NCBI GenBank assembly: GCA_964596165.1
Contig: CAZQTW010000027.1
Location: 9,518-73,517, forward strand
Origin: CAYUQT01 sp964596165
GTDB taxonomy: Bacteria; Planctomycetota; Phycisphaerae; UBA1845; JAFGLZ01
DNA length: 64,000 nucleotides
Direction of reading: 5' to 3'
Positions 37,012 through 46,095 of this stretch are shown here, piece after piece; the stretch's first letter is position 1; each line of letters begins with the position of its first letter. The notes below the pieces were generated by a model. The model saw only the letters and a program-made list of their open reading frames with translations, ran no database searches and was not told the origin of the DNA. A program made the position numbers and the translations under genes.

Positions 37012-37785
37012 ATGAGGGCAACCGAACTCGGGCGGTTGACGATAGGCACGGCGATCCTTGTGGCCGGTTGCTCGACGGCGCCGCGCGACACGATCACACA
37101 GGTCAGCACGATCGATGCACTGCTCGCCGGGGCGTTCGATGGCCAGATGCCGTGCAAGGAGCTGCTGCTGCACGGCGACTTCGGCATCGGAACGTTCCAT
37201 GCCCTCGACGGCGAGATGGTCATCGTCGACGGCAAGATCTACCAGGTGAAGGCTGACGGAATGGCCTACCCCGTGCCACCGGGGCTCACTACCCCCTTCG
37301 CGACCGTGGCGCGCTTCACGCCTGAGTTCACGGCCTCCATAGGGAAGCCGACCGGCTACAAGGAGCTGCAACAACTGGTGGACCGCCGGGTCGCCAGCCC
37401 TAACGTTCTATTGGCCATTCGGATACGCGGGCAGTTCCGTAATGTCACGGCCCGCAGCGTACCGGCACAGACGAAGCCCTACCTGACTCTGGTCGAGGCG
37501 GTCAAGAGGCAATCCATCATTCGCATGGACCAAACGAGCGGTGTCCTCGTCGGATTCAGGCTGCCCGAGTTCGTCAAGGGAATCAACGCCCCGGGCTACC
37601 ACCTGCACCTCGTCACGGACAACCGCCGGACGGGTGGGCACGTGCTGAACATCACGATCGAACGCGGCGAGGTGGAAGTGGACATCTGCAACCGGTTCGT
37701 GATGATCCTACCCAAGGACCCGAAGGCGCTCAGTCGTTTTGACTTGGACCGCGATCGATCCGACGAGCTGAAGAAAGTCGAGTAA
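37012..37785 (+). CDS. alsD: Alpha-acetolactate decarboxylase, predicted lipoprotein
   Basis: 257 residues. The enzyme converts acetolactate to acetoin. GAFDGQMPCKELLLHGDFGI and GTFHALDGEMVIVDGKIYQV are family blocks. GYHLHLVTDNRRTGGHVLN carries the zinc-binding histidines and the conserved Arg. The N terminus LGRLTIGTAILVAGC is a lipoprotein signal (LVAGC), so this enzyme is predicted to sit outside the cytoplasmic membrane, unlike most AlsD proteins. GAGGAG is well placed for ATG 37012; ATG 37006 would be too close. No acetolactate synthase gene is nearby. Confidence 0.88.
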   Translation: MRATELGRLTIGTAILVAGCSTAPRDTITQVSTIDALLAGAFDGQMPCKELLLHGDFGIGTFHALDGEMVIVDGKIYQVKADGMAYPVPPGLTTPFATVARFTPEFTASIGKPTGYKELQQLVDRRVASPNVLLAIRIRGQFRNVTARSVPAQTKPYLTLVEAVKRQSIIRMDQTSGVLVGFRLPEFVKGINAPGYHLHLVTDNRRTGGHVLNITIERGEVEVDICNRFVMILPKDPKALSRFDLDRDRSDELKKVE

Positions 37786-37822
37786 CGACCGACCCGTTAT
37801 CGCCGCCGTCACATGCGATCCG

Positions 37823-38941
37823 TCAAGACCGCACGCCGAGCGCCGCCATCAGCAGGAGGTAGGGATCCTGGCGTCCGATCGGAAAGACGCTGCGCTCGAG
37901 CGGCGCGTCGTGCAGCGTCTGGTCCCTCAGCAGCGACTGGGCCGAACCCGTGATGTCCATGACCTCGGTTGCGTCGCGGGTGTGATACAACCCGACCAGG
38001 TGACCGAACTCGTGCGTCGCGACGTTTCCGATGGCCGTGGCAATTTGCTGGAGCGTCGGGTTCAACGGCATGAAAAGGCGGAACGTATCGGTATAGACGA
38101 TGCAATCGTCGCTGTGGCTCGCGTTGTAAATGTCCACGCTGTCGGCCAGTCCGAGCAGCGCGGCATCGTACGTGCCGAAATAGACCGTGGAGTATACCCC
38201 CAAGGGATGATCCCCCTCGGCCGTGCTGTACACATCGATGGCGTACGGCGCGTATTCCTCCCGCATCATCTCCTCGATGATGTCGATGATCTGGCTCGTT
38301 TGGCCGGCGTAGCGAGAATCGATACTGGCCGCGTTGAAGGCCGGCACGTTGATCGGCGCCCGGCTGCCGATCGACACGCCCGTCGCCCCGTCGAAATCGA
38401 GCAGGACGGCCTGACCGACCGGCGAAGGCACCGACTGGTTCGGCCTTCGCTGAATCGTCATCGTGTAGCTGCCCGTGGTGGGCTCATACGGACTCGATGC
38501 AACGACAAGATAACAGTGCGCCAGGTCCGTGCGAATAATATGGCTGATGAACGGATCGGTCCGGCCGAACGTGTAACTGCGATCGTCGTTGACGATCAAC
38601 ACTTGCTCCTGATCGTTGAAGAGCCCCGCGGCGGCGTCCAATCCGGAACTCTGTTCGGTCTCGACGATGATCTGATCCCCGGCCGACACGGCGCCAAGGT
38701 CGAACACGTCAACGTCGCCGCTGCCGCTGATGCTCCCCGATACGGATATGCTTCCATTGGCGGGAAGCGAGACCGCCAGGGCGGAGTCCCAGGTATTGCC
38801 GGGTTCCCCGGCTACGATCTGGCCGGCCACCAGCGTGTCGCCGGTGGTCGTCGGAGGCACGCAACCCGCCAGGCCAACCCAAAGAAGGACAAAACCGACT
38901 AACCCCAATTCACCTGCTACGATTCTTGAATCACGAGACAT
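37823..38941 (-). CDS. Lipoprotein zinc metalloprotease with prepeptidase-like domain
   Basis: About 372 residues. LGLVGFVLLWVGLAGC is a lipoprotein signal. An N-terminal beta-sandwich (about 40-165) resembles prepeptidase C-terminal domains: NTWDSALAVSLPANGSISVS, GDVDVFDLGAVSAGDQIIVE, TTGSYTMTI. The catalytic part contains NVATHEFGHLVGLYHTRD, a full HExxHxxGxxH zinc motif of metzincin/matrixin type, followed by TEVMDI that could form the Met-turn. It probably degrades or processes surface proteins. I take ATG 38941 because the signal sequence directly follows; ATG 38971 is possible. Confidence 0.83.
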   Translation of the reverse strand: MSRDSRIVAGELGLVGFVLLWVGLAGCVPPTTTGDTLVAGQIVAGEPGNTWDSALAVSLPANGSISVSGSISGSGDVDVFDLGAVSAGDQIIVETEQSSGLDAAAGLFNDQEQVLIVNDDRSYTFGRTDPFISHIIRTDLAHCYLVVASSPYEPTTGSYTMTIQRRPNQSVPSPVGQAVLLDFDGATGVSIGSRAPINVPAFNAASIDSRYAGQTSQIIDIIEEMMREEYAPYAIDVYSTAEGDHPLGVYSTVYFGTYDAALLGLADSVDIYNASHSDDCIVYTDTFRLFMPLNPTLQQIATAIGNVATHEFGHLVGLYHTRDATEVMDITGSAQSLLRDQTLHDAPLERSVFPIGRQDPYLLLMAALGVRS

Positions 38942-39635
38942 CGCCGCACCTGCCGTCTTCTCAATGACCATGGCGTCGTCGCCGGACGTACCGCAGGCGC
39001 GGCCTCGTCCCCGGACGAAAGACGCCGGTTCCATGGGGATTCCGATTGCGACGTCTCAAGGGGAATGGTTCGCAAACCCGCGTGTCGAAACGCGGGCCAT
39101 CCTCCGATGGGATTCCGTAGGCGGAAGGCTCAATGGCAGGGTGCTATTCGACCCTGGACCCCCGGCGCATAAATTCCCGGGCGATCGGCGCACCGGCCGC
39201 AACAACATTGCGTCGTATCCGAAGACCGACGGCGGTCGGATGGCCCCCCCTACAGAGCTTCGCAACCGCTTGAGAACGGTCCTGTTCGATCGCCGGGCCA
39301 CACGACGGCCGGCTTCCGCCGACGGCGCCGTCCGGCCCGTGCGATCCGAACTTGCTTATCCGCGGGGCGGGCTCTACACCTCCGCCGGCATGGCGAAGCA
39401 GAATCGATGGGCCTCCAACTGCCCACCGCGGACTTCCCGTCCAAAACATACGATTCAGGTTAGGGCTAGCCAAACTACCTCCTTGGAAATTGGGCAAAAT
39501 GGGGCACGCAGGAGAAGAACGCGGGTCTTATCGGAACTTGAACTCGGTACTCTGTTACGAGTGATACCGAGTACGTGTGGGAGGGCGAGCGAACCCGCGA
39601 GCGGTAGCCCGCGGAGGTCCCGCAGTACTCCAAAC
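38942..39635. other. Long non-coding gap upstream of the metalloprotease gene
   Basis: No gene supported on either strand. At 39543-39571 CTCGGTA and TACCGAG, with inner CTC/GAG, form an imperfect hairpin about 125-150 bases past the pduT stop codon on the minus strand; it may terminate that operon. The part next to it repeats CGAG and GCGG words and looks like decayed repetitive intergenic DNA. Confidence 0.45.
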
Positions 39636-39691
39636 CTGAAGTCTGAAGCATGAAGTCCGAGGTCGGGAAGCCGAAGGTTGAGGGCCGACAG
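39636..39691. repeat. Degenerate 7-bp tandem repeat
   Basis: Eight heptamers in register, beginning CTGAAGT, CTGAAGC, ATGAAGT, CCGAGGT and ending CCGAAGG, TTGAGGG, CCGACAG; the fifth unit is the most diverged. The array ends four bases before the pduT stop codon. Confidence 0.6.
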
Positions 39692-39695
39692 CTTC

Positions 39696-40250
39696 TCAAA
39701 TGTAGTCGCTGAACAGTTCCTTCTGCGGACGGGGTATTACAACCTGGCTGACGAGCAGACCACGCTCGCGGGCGATGGCCGCGCCGGCTTCGACGGCCGC
39801 CGTGACGTCGGCCACCGAACCGGTCATCTGGACGAAGCCCTTGCCCCCCAGCGCCATCGCCAGGTGGATGCGGAACAGCGTAACCGTGGCGGCCTTGGCG
39901 GCCGCGTCCGCGGCCTCGATCGCGGCGGCGGCCGAGAACGTCTCGACCACGCCCAAGGCCCCCATGTCCTCCTTGGCCACCGTAACCGAGCCACCGATCG
40001 CGGGAAACACCGATTCGTGCACGTTCGGGATGACGAGTTGGTCGATCAGTCCCTCCTGGCTGGCAGCACAGCCCGCCTCGACGGCCGCCTCGACAGCCGA
40101 CACGTCCCCGGACACCACCACGATGTACTTGCCGCTGCAGATCGTCCGTGCGAGCACCAGCTCGACCGCACCGGCCTTGAGCATCGTGTCCTCAACCAGG
40201 CAGCCGATGCCGACGCTTGTCAGTTCCACCATCCCAATCGAACGGATCAT
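39696..40250 (-). CDS. pduT: Tandem-domain microcompartment shell protein (BMC-T, PduT-like)
   Basis: 184 residues made of two BMC domains, starting IRSIGMVELTSVGIGCLVED and, in the second copy, ALGVVETFSAAAAIEAADAA. VELVLARTICSGKYIVVVSG aligns with PduT, and Cys38 falls at the position where PduT trimers bind a pore-centred [4Fe-4S] cluster. GLLVSQVVIPRPQKELF is the usual PduT ending. The protein would pass electrons across a microcompartment shell. ATG 40250 matches the start of known homologues, with GGAG somewhat far upstream. The neighbour is PduS, its known partner; no other shell or core enzyme gene is in this window. Confidence 0.9.
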   Translation of the reverse strand: MIRSIGMVELTSVGIGCLVEDTMLKAGAVELVLARTICSGKYIVVVSGDVSAVEAAVEAGCAASQEGLIDQLVIPNVHESVFPAIGGSVTVAKEDMGALGVVETFSAAAAIEAADAAAKAATVTLFRIHLAMALGGKGFVQMTGSVADVTAAVEAGAAIARERGLLVSQVVIPRPQKELFSDYI

Positions 40251-40351
40251 CTCGTTGGTTCTCCGCGTCCAGTGCCCGAGCCGTGACATTCACGTCATGC
40301 GGATGCCACACGGGCCAAACCCCGGCACGAACGCCGAGGCCAATTGTCCTC

Positions 40352-41656
40352 TCACGCCTCGATGGTCACGCTCTCGTTGACCGCCGTAACCCGCCCGGCG
40401 ATGCTCGCGTGGATGACCGCGCCCAACTGGCCGTCGGCCGGCCTGCCGATAACGTCGCCGACCTTCACGCGATCGCCCGCCTTCACGACCGGCAACGCCG
40501 GCGCGCCGACGTGCTGCTTGAGCGACAGTACGACCCGAGCCGGCTTGACCGTCCGGTCGATCAGCGGTCCGACGTTGCGATACGCCTTCAACCCCAGCTT
40601 GGCCGTCAGCCGCTTGATCGGCGCACGGCGATTGGCCAGGTGCAGCGCGGGACGGCTTACGTTCGCCTCGACCTCCCACCGCCGCTTCTCCTGCATCAGC
40701 TTTCGCTTGTTCCGGCTGCAGACGTTCTTCGGGTCGAGATCCTCCGGGCAGGAGTACAGCGAGCAGAGGTTGCACTCGCAGCAGAACAGCGTGCCGATCA
40801 CGTTGCTCTCGCCCGCCAGGGTAAAACCGAGCGATCGCATCGCCTTGTGCGGCTCGATCGGATGTCCCAGCAGGAACCTCGGGCACAACTCGGTGCAGAA
40901 GCTGCACTGGTCGCACGCGGCCGCCCCGATCCGACGGATCACCGGCCAATCATTCCGATAGCGCCGGATCAGCGGATGGGATTCGTCCAGGACGATCAGC
41001 CCCCCCGTTGTCTTGGTCACCGGTTCGTCGAACGAGCCGGCCAGTCGGCCCATCATCGCCCCACCCACCAGGGCGGACGGATGATCGACCGTGGCCCCGC
41101 CCGCCATCGCGATGCATTCGGCGAAGGTCACGCCGATTGGTACGTCGATGCTCACCGGTTCGGCCACCGCGCCGGCCACCGTCAGGAACTTGCGCGTGAC
41201 CGGCCGTCCGCGGGCGATGTTCAGCGCCGTCTCGACGTTCACCACGACCGCGCCGACGTCCTTCGGAAGGCCGCCGGGCGGAATCACGCGACCCGTAACG
41301 TCGTACACCAGGATGAACTCGTCCCCCGTGGGATAGCTGTCGCTCAGCGACTGAATCTCGACGTTCGGCGGGAGCTGCCGCTTCAAGATCTCGATAACGT
41401 CCTCGTACTTGCCCTTGATGCCCACCACGCCGCGTTTGGCCTGAGACAGACGCATGACGGCCGCAAGACCGGCCAAAACCTCGGCCGGGTAGGCCTTGAG
41501 GAGTTCCTTGTCCTTGTGCAGCAACGGTTCGCACTCGGCGGCATTGAGTATCGCGACCTCGACCTTCGTATTCAGCTTGACGTGGGTCGGAAAGCCGGCC
41601 CCCCCGGCGCCGACGATGCCGCAACCGGCTATCTGTTCAAGCGTGATTGATGACAT
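40352..41656 (-). CDS. pduS: PduS-like iron-sulphur flavoprotein (RnfC-type, microcompartment-associated)
   Basis: 434 residues. GCGIVGAGGAGFPTHVKLNT is the RnfC/PduS opening with the glycine-rich NAD/FMN-binding loop, and NAAECEPLLHKDKELL follows. Two ferredoxin-type clusters are indicated by CDQCSFCTELCP and CCECNLCSLYSCP. The C terminus (about 370-434: VKAGDRVKVGDVIG) is a SLBB/lipoyl-like segment. In the Pdu system PduS recycles cobalamin using NADH and docks on PduT. The gene directly precedes the PduT-like gene on the same strand, so the pair is likely one functional unit. Confidence 0.9.
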   Translation of the reverse strand: MSSITLEQIAGCGIVGAGGAGFPTHVKLNTKVEVAILNAAECEPLLHKDKELLKAYPAEVLAGLAAVMRLSQAKRGVVGIKGKYEDVIEILKRQLPPNVEIQSLSDSYPTGDEFILVYDVTGRVIPPGGLPKDVGAVVVNVETALNIARGRPVTRKFLTVAGAVAEPVSIDVPIGVTFAECIAMAGGATVDHPSALVGGAMMGRLAGSFDEPVTKTTGGLIVLDESHPLIRRYRNDWPVIRRIGAAACDQCSFCTELCPRFLLGHPIEPHKAMRSLGFTLAGESNVIGTLFCCECNLCSLYSCPEDLDPKNVCSRNKRKLMQEKRRWEVEANVSRPALHLANRRAPIKRLTAKLGLKAYRNVGPLIDRTVKPARVVLSLKQHVGAPALPVVKAGDRVKVGDVIGRPADGQLGAVIHASIAGRVTAVNESVTIEA

Positions 41657-41962
41657 GCGTTCTTGAAATACCTCCGCCCATCACACAAAGTCGTTAGTCT
41701 ACACGATTCCCCAGGAAAAATCCTGCGCCGGAGAGTTGATCACGAGAATGGCGCGCGACCCCGCGAGCCGTCCTAGGCCGGTCCGCTTGCCACGGCTCGG
41801 CCGCAAGTCGTGCCACAGTCCTTGGTCCGGTCTGACCGGCGCCAGACGCCCCGGCTCGGAACACGGAGGAGCCGTCCGTATCAAGGAACGGCCCCCGACA
41901 AGCAACTGCCGGCGGGAACGCTCGCCGTTCCATTCGCACGTGATATCACGCACGACAAGGCC
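41657..41962. other. Non-coding gap between pduS and the PreA-like gene
   Basis: About 300 bases without a supported gene; short frames on both strands look like GC-driven noise. It separates two same-strand redox genes, so they may not share one transcript. Confidence 0.4.
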
Positions 41963-43144
41963 CTAGTCCGGTCCGCCCTCCACTTGGTACACAATCGCCC
42001 GGACGGGGCAGAGTGCCCGGCAGACGCCGCAGGCAATGCACGCTTGGGGGTCGACACGAGCCTTTTTGTCTTCGGTCATGCGGATGGCCTCGCAATGCCC
42101 CGGTTTGAGGCAGCGACCGCAGCCGATGCACTTGTCCTCATCCACCCATGCGTGACCGGGTAGCAATTGCACCCTATCCGGTGTCGTGAGGTGTTGGAGC
42201 GCCTTGCCGCGAATCTTGTCGAGCGAAGAGATCATATGTTCGGCAAGGAAGTCGTTGATTCCGTTAAGAATCTTTCCGACGACCTCCCAGCCGTGCCACA
42301 TAACCGCGCTGCATACGGCGATGGCGGAGGCGCCCCACATGACGGCGTCGATGGCGTGTCGCCCGGTGTCCAGCCCGCCGGAGGCGATGATCGGCATGTC
42401 CGTCGCCCGGGCCGCCTGGGCGACCATCAGGTACGTCGCGTAGCGGCAGATGGAACCGTTTGTCGACCCCGGCGCGACGTACTCCAGGAACGGCAGGTCG
42501 GGCGTCCCATCGGGAAGCACCGGCGGTAACCCGCTCGCCGGATGGCCGACGACATGCACGCCGTCGCCGCCGGCCTGGCGAATCGCCTTGCATGTCCGCA
42601 GCAGGAGGCCGCGCGTGGACGGCATGATCTTGGGAACAATGGGGCGTTGGGTCATCTTCCGCATCAATTCGACCAGCCGCCCGCAGACGTCCGGATGATC
42701 GGCAATCGAGACGCCGCCGTGGTCGTACTCGATGTGACTTCGCGGATCGGACGTGTTGAGGTTCGGGCAGCAGAAGTTCGGCTCGAGGATGTCGGCGCCC
42801 GCGTCGAGAAACCGTTCGGTCAGAAGCTCCCATTCGTCCACGGCGGAACCGACGGCGCTGAAGTTGGCCATCGCGTGAATATCAAGTTCACCCTTGACGC
42901 GCCGCATCAGTTCCACGCCCTCATTGAGGTCGAGCCGGCGGTTGGTCGGCGAGAGAATGACTTCGTCCGGCCGGCTGAAACTTCGCATCTGAGAAGGAAA
43001 GGGCACCTTGACAAAGGTGAGCTTCAGGCTGACGGCCGCCGCGCCCGCGGCGGCAGCGGCGGCGATCTTCCCGAACGTGTCGGTTAAGGGGCCGCTGCCG
43101 ACGACGACCGGGTTTCGCAATGTGACGTTACGGAAACGGATCAT
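41963..43144 (-). CDS. Dihydroorotate/dihydropyrimidine dehydrogenase-like protein with two [4Fe-4S] clusters (PreA-like)
   Basis: 393 residues. The N-terminal 310 form an FMN-binding barrel of the DHODH family: FRNVTLRNPVVVGSGPLTD, ILEPNFCCPNLNTSDPRS, PIVPKIMPS and MPIIASGGLDTGRHAIDAVM. The C terminus has two ferredoxin motifs, CIGCGRCLKPGHC and CIACGVCRALCP. This is the layout of PreA, subunit of NAD-dependent dihydropyrimidine dehydrogenase, but no preT partner is adjacent. The PduS/PduT genes immediately downstream on the same strand suggest a possible role as electron donor or acceptor, which is inference only. Confidence 0.82.
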   Translation of the reverse strand: MIRFRNVTLRNPVVVGSGPLTDTFGKIAAAAAAGAAAVSLKLTFVKVPFPSQMRSFSRPDEVILSPTNRRLDLNEGVELMRRVKGELDIHAMANFSAVGSAVDEWELLTERFLDAGADILEPNFCCPNLNTSDPRSHIEYDHGGVSIADHPDVCGRLVELMRKMTQRPIVPKIMPSTRGLLLRTCKAIRQAGGDGVHVVGHPASGLPPVLPDGTPDLPFLEYVAPGSTNGSICRYATYLMVAQAARATDMPIIASGGLDTGRHAIDAVMWGASAIAVCSAVMWHGWEVVGKILNGINDFLAEHMISSLDKIRGKALQHLTTPDRVQLLPGHAWVDEDKCIGCGRCLKPGHCEAIRMTEDKKARVDPQACIACGVCRALCPVRAIVYQVEGGPD

Positions 43145-43329
43145 GCAAGTCGCTCCGAACCCTTACACTACCACGCCCGATACGGGAAGGACAGGCACGA
43201 ACGGCTGTTCCCGACAATGACATCCGGCAGTATCCTTATGCCCGTAACCAACCCCTCGTGGGGGAGGCCACCGGGCGTCCGAGCGATGCGGTCGTCCGAA
43301 ACGACGGGGCATTCGTCTGGGGATACTCC

Positions 43330-45420
43330 ATGATGCGTTGCCGATCTCTTTCGGCTTTCGTTTGTCTGGCGAGCGCCGGCCATTGGATTTCCGTCGTGGC
43401 CGGGGAAACGGCTCAAGCCAAGCGCGCTCCGCTTGAAATCGCCGGCGTGACCGCGACGCCCCACAACCGCGCGGAGAGCATGCGATACATCAGGAATCCC
43501 GGCAAGGCCGAGGGCGCTCTTGTACGGCTGTTCGTGCGCAACGCCAATTCGCCGAGCCTTGGAAAAGTCGCAATGTGCAACGTCGACGATGTTCGGTTCA
43601 ACAAGGACTATCCGCTTCGGTTGATCATGGACGCTCAGTGGACATGGTTCGACCTACCCAGTCAATGGCCCGAACACGAGAGGGCCGTCCCACCAGGCGC
43701 AATCACCGTCTGGACGTTCAACGCCATTCGTCCACCATGGACGGCGGGCAACAAGATCACACTTTCAGTTGAAGACTGGATGGCTGATCGTATCGATCAG
43801 ATTTCCGCCGAAGTCCCGGTGCAGAAGGTCTGGCTGTCGGCCGTCACGTTCCTCAGCTCCACCGGGTCCGTCCAGCCGGACACGATGATCTTCCACATCG
43901 ATAACCAGTCGTCGAGAACCGTCAGAGTCACCGGAGCCCGACTCTACCTGCCCAAGTCCCAGGCGGCTTACCGCGTCTTCCATCCCCAGCCGCCCTTGAA
44001 GGATATCAAGACGTTTCCGGCCGACGCCGTCATCCCGCCCGGCGACAAGGGCGGCGCGAGCGTGGCGACCGGGCTGCTGCCGTTGACCTACACGGTGCTG
44101 GAAGTCACGTTGACCGATCCTGCAGGCAAGACGTTCTCGTTGTGGGCTCGGTTGCGCATCAAACGCGAAGTCTTCGACATCAGCGGCGGCTGGATCGGCG
44201 GGGCGGCCGCCGACGGCAAGAGCGCCCTTACCCACGAACCGGTGCTCAAGACGTACAAGCGGCTGCACATCAATACGGGGCACATCGGGCTGATACCGGG
44301 TTATACCGACCGGACCGGACCGGACGGTCTCTACACCCACTACCCCATCAAGTTCTTCGGCGGGCTTGAACCGATCGAACGATGGGACACCGACGCGATG
44401 TTGCCGAGGATTCACGCCGTGGAATGCCTCGGCGAACCGCAGTTCGGCGGCGGGCGCGGACAGCGGCTGCCGCAGGAGGTCTTCCGCGCCCTGGAGCCCT
44501 ATGCCGCCACGCGATTGGCCACTACCGTCACGCTCAGCGATGAGTCCAACTGGCGATACTACGCCGGCCTGTCCGACTATCCACACTACGACGCCTACCG
44601 CGTCACCGCGCCGTCGGCGGACTTCTGGGTCCTCTACGACCGCTGGGGCGGAACGCGGATCGCCTGGGGCTCGCCGCTGGAGACGATCGGCGACATGTGC
44701 CGCTCGCTCCGGGAGTTGAGCCGACCGGCCCCCACGGCTTATTGGTCGCAGGCGTGCAGCAGCGGATGGGAAGTCTATGGGGGACGCAAACGGACCTCGC
44801 CCACCGCCGACGAGATACGGCTCCAGGCGTACCATGCCCTGGCAAGCCGTATCACGTCGCTCTACTGGTTCAACCCCAGCCTGAAGGCCCTGGTGGACTT
44901 TCGCGACACGATCGACGAACTGACACGCATCGGCCGCGAGATACGGATGCTCGATCAGTTCTACGTCGAGGGCGACGCCTATCGCTACCGCCGGACCCGC
45001 CGGGGCGGCAAGCCGGATTGGGACCTGGCAAGCATCGCCTCCCCCCGGGGCGCCCTGCTCTTCGCATTGGATCTGGACTACCTACCCGACCCGAAGGAAA
45101 AGGTGTTTGTGTTCGGCCCGCCGCGCCAGGCCCGATTCGCTTTCGATTTGCCGGTCTATCTCCGCAAGCCGGTCGACGTGTTTCGGATCGACGCCGACGG
45201 CGTATACGAGGCAACCTGGAAGGCCACGAAGGCCGGTATCGAAATCACCGACAAGCAGACGAAGGTGGCCGTCTACGTGGCCTCACCGGATCGAGCCCTG
45301 CGAACCCAACTGGAGCGGAAACGGCAAGCTTTGGTCGCCGAGGAGAATTCGGTCGGCTTCGATCCGGCGCGCAGCGACACCGATTTTGCCGTACTGAAGG
45401 CACTGGCAAGAGACGACTAG
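43330..45420 (+). CDS. Large secreted protein, glycoside-hydrolase-like
   Basis: About 696 residues. A signal peptide (MMRCRSLSAFVCLASAGHWI) precedes beta-rich domains and a central barrel-like region: KTYKRLHINTGHIGLIPGYT, ATRLATTVTLSDESNWRYYA and LASRITSLYWFNPSLKALVD, with conserved aromatic and acidic residues typical of TIM-barrel glycosidases. The C-terminal part (ARFAFDLPVYLRKPVDVFRI) looks like a beta-sandwich. I cannot assign a family. The ATG at 43330 follows GGGGATACTCC; 43333 is equally possible. Confidence 0.7.
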   Translation: MMRCRSLSAFVCLASAGHWISVVAGETAQAKRAPLEIAGVTATPHNRAESMRYIRNPGKAEGALVRLFVRNANSPSLGKVAMCNVDDVRFNKDYPLRLIMDAQWTWFDLPSQWPEHERAVPPGAITVWTFNAIRPPWTAGNKITLSVEDWMADRIDQISAEVPVQKVWLSAVTFLSSTGSVQPDTMIFHIDNQSSRTVRVTGARLYLPKSQAAYRVFHPQPPLKDIKTFPADAVIPPGDKGGASVATGLLPLTYTVLEVTLTDPAGKTFSLWARLRIKREVFDISGGWIGGAAADGKSALTHEPVLKTYKRLHINTGHIGLIPGYTDRTGPDGLYTHYPIKFFGGLEPIERWDTDAMLPRIHAVECLGEPQFGGGRGQRLPQEVFRALEPYAATRLATTVTLSDESNWRYYAGLSDYPHYDAYRVTAPSADFWVLYDRWGGTRIAWGSPLETIGDMCRSLRELSRPAPTAYWSQACSSGWEVYGGRKRTSPTADEIRLQAYHALASRITSLYWFNPSLKALVDFRDTIDELTRIGREIRMLDQFYVEGDAYRYRRTRRGGKPDWDLASIASPRGALLFALDLDYLPDPKEKVFVFGPPRQARFAFDLPVYLRKPVDVFRIDADGVYEATWKATKAGIEITDKQTKVAVYVASPDRALRTQLERKRQALVAEENSVGFDPARSDTDFAVLKALARDD

Positions 45421-45578
45421 CGCGGTTCACGATTGGGTGTGGCGACCTGCGACCTCGCCGGCCGGAGTTCGGCGTGCGAAGCGCAGGCCGCTACGATCTC
45501 GGCCGGGTGGAGGGCGTCGGCCGCCACACTCTGCCGAACGATATTGACTGGCCGGCGGATCTGAGGACAATCCCGGCC

Positions 45579-45995
45579 ATGGATGAGCATCAGTTGTCTT
45601 GTGACCTTCAGATACGCGTTCGATACGCCGAATGTGACCCCTGGGGGAACGTTCACCATGGGCGGTACTTCGAGTACTTCGAGTCCGGCCGTGTCGAGCT
45701 GCTCCGCCGGCTGGGGCTGAGCTATCGAGAGTGTGAAGAGCGAGGCGTCTTCTTCGTCGTCAACAAGATCGAGTGCCGTTTCCGGGCGCCGGCGCGGTTT
45801 GACGACGAACTCACCCTCACGACCACGTTGGTCCGGGCGACCCGCGCCCGGATCGATCATGCCTACCAGCTCAAGCGGGAGGGGCGAATCCTGACGGAAG
45901 CGACCATCTCACTCGCATGCGTGAACAGAGAGGGGCAGGTCCAGCCGATTCCCGACTGGTTTCCGACGCCCCCCGGCGGTCTGCGACCCGGCTAA
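45579..45995 (+). CDS. Acyl-CoA thioesterase (YbgC/FadM-like, 4HBT family)
   Basis: 138 residues, the normal size for a single hotdog domain. IRVRYAECDPWGNVHHGRYF contains the 4HBT catalytic Asp region, and YFESGRVELLRRLGLSY is the usual following helix. The family hydrolyses acyl-CoA thioesters in the cytoplasm. TGAGGA precedes the ATG at some distance. It is followed closely by the promoter of thrS. Confidence 0.87.
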   Translation: MDEHQLSCDLQIRVRYAECDPWGNVHHGRYFEYFESGRVELLRRLGLSYRECEERGVFFVVNKIECRFRAPARFDDELTLTTTLVRATRARIDHAYQLKREGRILTEATISLACVNREGQVQPIPDWFPTPPGGLRPG

Positions 45996-46000
45996 ACCAC

Positions 46001-46028
46001 TTGACGGTGATAGCCGACGTTGTATAGT
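46001..46028 (+). promoter_or_regulatory. Sigma-70-type promoter of thrS
   Basis: TTGACG at 46001-46006 and TATAGT at 46023-46028 are separated by 16 bases. It is the best -35/-10 pair I found in the window and lies just after the thioesterase stop codon, about 190 bases before thrS. Confidence 0.6.
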
Positions 46029-46036
46029 GATCATCC

Positions 46037-46095
46037 AGAAGGTCCGCCGACTCAAACGCTGCGGGGTGGCGGACGTCTGATAAGAGCAGCCTTCT
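46037..46095 (+). promoter_or_regulatory. Structured 5' leader of thrS
   Basis: GTCCGCC (46042-46048) pairs with GGCGGAC (46068-46074), and AGAAGG (46037-46042) pairs with CCTTCT (46090-46095), giving a nested stem that starts about 8 bases from the predicted -10. No T-box consensus is visible. In other bacteria thrS leaders bind ThrRS itself; that is a possibility only. Confidence 0.45.

Noticed and set aside
39480..39630. Possible tRNA, from a GGGTTCG-like T-arm and nearby stems on the minus strand
   Set aside because: No 7-bp acceptor stem, D-arm or anticodon arm fits around the T-arm-like sequence.
41694..41953. Short minus-strand frames between pduS and the PreA-like gene
   Set aside because: Two overlapping frames of equal quality, neither with a ribosome-binding site or recognisable sequence.
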